Part shown: positions 44,454-45,810 of the stretch, one piece after another
Position numbering within the stretch: the stretch's first letter is position 1
Layout of the letters: each line of letters begins with the position of its first letter
Source: Sulfuritalea sp.
Lineage (GTDB): Bacteria > Pseudomonadota > Gammaproteobacteria > Burkholderiales > Rhodocyclaceae
DNA: 45,810 bases
Reading direction: 5' to 3'
NCBI GenBank assembly: GCA_023700805.1
Contig: JAMPYF010000036.1
Span: 1-45,810 of the forward strand
Notes under the pieces: model-generated
The model's input: the letters and a program-made list of their open reading frames with translations, nothing else
Databases searched by the model: none
What the model was told of the DNA's origin: nothing
Translations under genes and position numbers: made by a program

Positions 44454-45149
44454 GTGGAACAGGCACCACGACTATTGCTGATGGACGGCGATGCCGTGCT
44501 TTGCCAGGTACTTACCGACTATCTTCAGGGGCAGGGGTTCGGCGTGACCGTCGCCCACGACGGCGAAACGGGCTTATTGCAGGTCTCGCAGGGTGTCTAT
44601 GATCTGGTCATTGTCGATGACCGGCTGCCGCGCCTGGGAGGAATAGAAGTGTTGCGGCGCGTTCGCCGCCAGGGTGAGCTGCCGGTGGTGATATTGAGCG
44701 CCGGAAATGACGACATCGAGCGCATAGTCGGCCTTGAATTGGGCGCCGATGATTACTTGTCAAAGTCTTGCAACCTGCGCGAACTGGTCGCACGCCTGAA
44801 CTCCATCCTGCGTCGCACGCGGCTTGCCCTTGCCGCGGAGAGGATGCGCAGCAGCGGTATTGAAAGCCTGAATCTCGTTCCGTCCCAGCGCACTGCGATC
44901 TGGCGCGGCGAGCCATTGCCACTGACCAGTACCGAGTTCGACTTGCTGGAAGCCCTGTTCCGCCGTCCGGGTCGCGCGGTACGCAAGGCAGAGCTTGCCA
45001 AAACCGTACTGGGGCGCGAGATCCAGCACTATGAGCGCAGCCTCGACATGCACATCAGCAACCTGCGGAAAAAGCTGGGCAAGCTTGCCGACGGCCGCTC
45101 ACCGATACTGACGGTGCGCGGCACCGGCTATCAGTTGCTGCGTAAATAA
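44454..45149 (+). CDS. OmpR/PhoB-family response regulator with an altered receiver pocket
   Basis: 231 residues from a GTG. Receiver domain 5-118: phosphoacceptor Asp55 in LVIVDDRLP, Ser in VVILSAGND, Lys in DDYLSKSCN. Two departures from the family: the acidic pair reads MDGD instead of DD, so one metal-binding Asp is Gly12; and the usual Lys-Pro reads Lys-Ser. The winged-helix output domain (LTSTEFDLLEALFRRPGRAV, HISNLRKKLG, VRGTGYQLL) is intact. No sensor kinase is nearby. Divergent from the cytochrome/porin operon, its most likely target. Confidence 0.9.
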   Translation: MEQAPRLLLMDGDAVLCQVLTDYLQGQGFGVTVAHDGETGLLQVSQGVYDLVIVDDRLPRLGGIEVLRRVRRQGELPVVILSAGNDDIERIVGLELGADDYLSKSCNLRELVARLNSILRRTRLALAAERMRSSGIESLNLVPSQRTAIWRGEPLPLTSTEFDLLEALFRRPGRAVRKAELAKTVLGREIQHYERSLDMHISNLRKKLGKLADGRSPILTVRGTGYQLLRK

Positions 45150-45166
45150 GCTCGGCGCCGGCGGGT

Positions 45167-45182
45167 CGCCAGCGCCAACTTT
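45167..45182 (-). repeat. Dispersed 17-base repeat, copy 7 (16 bases)
   Basis: CGCCAGCGCCAACTTT, complement of AAAGTTGGCGCTGGCG, between the response regulator stop and the cytochrome c gene end. Confidence 0.6.
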
Positions 45183-45201
45183 CAGCGCCGGACAGCAAGG
45201 A

Positions 45202-45546
45202 TCACAGCGACAGGATCCAGCGTGCCAGGTTGCCCAGTTCGTCCGGATTCCGGGTGTCGATGACCGGGTGCTTCTCGTCCGAACCGTCCTGCAACTGGAC
45301 CATGCGTCCGCTGGTGATGTGCTCGACGATCACCTCCACCGCGTCCGGCTTGGTTTTCAGCCGGGCGGCCACTCTGTTGTAGGCAGGGCCCTTTTTGGTC
45401 TTGTCGATGGCGTGGCACTTGAAGCAGTCATTCCTTTTCGCCAGCATCCGGGCAGCCTCGGCGTCCACTGGCGCCTGCGCCCGGGCCATGCCGGCCACCG
45501 CCAACAGCAGCGCTCCCGCAACGGGAACGGCAGACCGGGGCCACAT
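45202..45546 (-). CDS. Small monohaem class I cytochrome c
   Basis: 114 residues from the ATG at 45546; a TTG at 45606 overlapping the upstream stop would add 20 residues. Signal peptide about 1-24 (AVPVAGALLLAVAGMARA-QA). Haem site CFKCH in KRNDCFKCHAIDKTKKGPAY, and a Met-containing loop (SGRMVQLQDG) that may give the sixth ligand. Size and KKGPAY fit the c551/c5-type electron carriers of the periplasm. Downstream of a membrane protein gene at the right edge. Confidence 0.85.
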   Translation of the reverse strand: MWPRSAVPVAGALLLAVAGMARAQAPVDAEAARMLAKRNDCFKCHAIDKTKKGPAYNRVAARLKTKPDAVEVIVEHITSGRMVQLQDGSDEKHPVIDTRNPDELGNLARWILSL

Positions 45547-45602
45547 GACGCCCTTCGCCTCTGCCCCCCGCTTCAAGGCACGTGCCCTGAAGCGGGAATC
45601 GC

Positions 45603-45810
45603 TCAATGACCGCCGCCGAAGAAACCGATCGCGATCATCACCAGCAGGGACAGGCCGAAGAAGATCAGGACCAGGCCGAGAATCTTCGAGCCGATCGTGA
45701 AGGGCCGCGACGGCGCATCCACCAGATACTTCTCCAGCTCGCCGGTGTCGACCAGGCGCTGGTACTGCGCGGCGTGCTCGTGCTTGAACTCGTCGAGCGA
45801 CTGGGTGCCG
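45603..45810 (-). CDS. C-terminal end of an unidentified membrane protein (5' part outside window)
   Basis: 68 codons are visible, ending GGH and TGA. A charged helical stretch (SLDEFKHEHAAQYQRLVDTG) is followed by one transmembrane helix (ILGLVLIFFGLSLLVMIAIG) at the C-terminus. No Cys or haem motif in this part. Only 2 bases separate the stop from the TTG of the cytochrome frame, so the two are probably cotranscribed and a redox complex is possible. Family not recognised. Confidence 0.7.
   Translation of the reverse strand, partial: GTQSLDEFKHEHAAQYQRLVDTGELEKYLVDAPSRPFTIGSKILGLVLIFFGLSLLVMIAIGFFGGGH

Overview
The window is high-GC bacterial chromosome with tightly packed operons. Gene content and order point to a betaproteobacterium close to the Rhodocyclales: argS–SPOR protein–dsbA–SDR, the kinase–phosphatase–rph–rdgB–hemW run divergent from yicC, gmk–rpoZ–spoT, thiS–thiG–trmB, and a DUF3460 protein. 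This placement is inferred from protein families and synteny only; no rRNA or tRNA gene is visible.

Layout. (1) Positions 1-4220, minus strand: an envelope/surface cluster. It has two paralogous exported proteins with carboxypeptidase-regulatory-like (CRD) domains, one running off the left edge in near-identical 99-bp tandem repeats, a small beta-barrel outer membrane protein and a Gly/Pro-rich exported protein. The two longest upstream regions are duplicates of each other. (2) 4429-17373: mostly housekeeping (amidotransferase, BtuF-like protein, SDR, DsbA, SPOR protein, ArgS, UbiB, a His-tailed sodium/solute symporter, a J-like/trypsin-like fusion, VanZ-like protein, MazG-like protein, ferredoxin, hydrolase). 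(3) 17394-27571: a response-regulator/TPR protein, a NodIJ-type ABC exporter, thiS-thiG, trmB, a membrane diguanylate cyclase, NnrS, an MlaF-like ATPase and an unknown two-TM protein. (4) 27789-33108: hemW-rdgB-rph-PP2C-kinase, divergent from yicC. (5) 33306-40685: a large PAS-GGDEF-EAL protein, a copper-handling pair (DUF2946, PCuAC) and gmk-rpoZ-spoT-DUF3460. (6) 40824 to the right edge: a decaheme cytochrome plus MtrB/PioB-type porin operon, an AT-rich 530-bp control region, a divergent OmpR-family response regulator with an altered receiver, a monoheme cytochrome c and the end of a membrane protein.

The most interesting parts are the two ends. The left cluster looks like an undescribed surface-protein system. 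The right end is a porin-cytochrome conduit for electron transfer across the outer membrane, with its own atypical regulator and a control region rich in repeated TTACAT motifs and strong hairpins. A 17-base sequence is also scattered at least seven times through the window, mostly at gene borders; it bears on the start of hemW and forms a perfect hairpin at one convergent gene junction.
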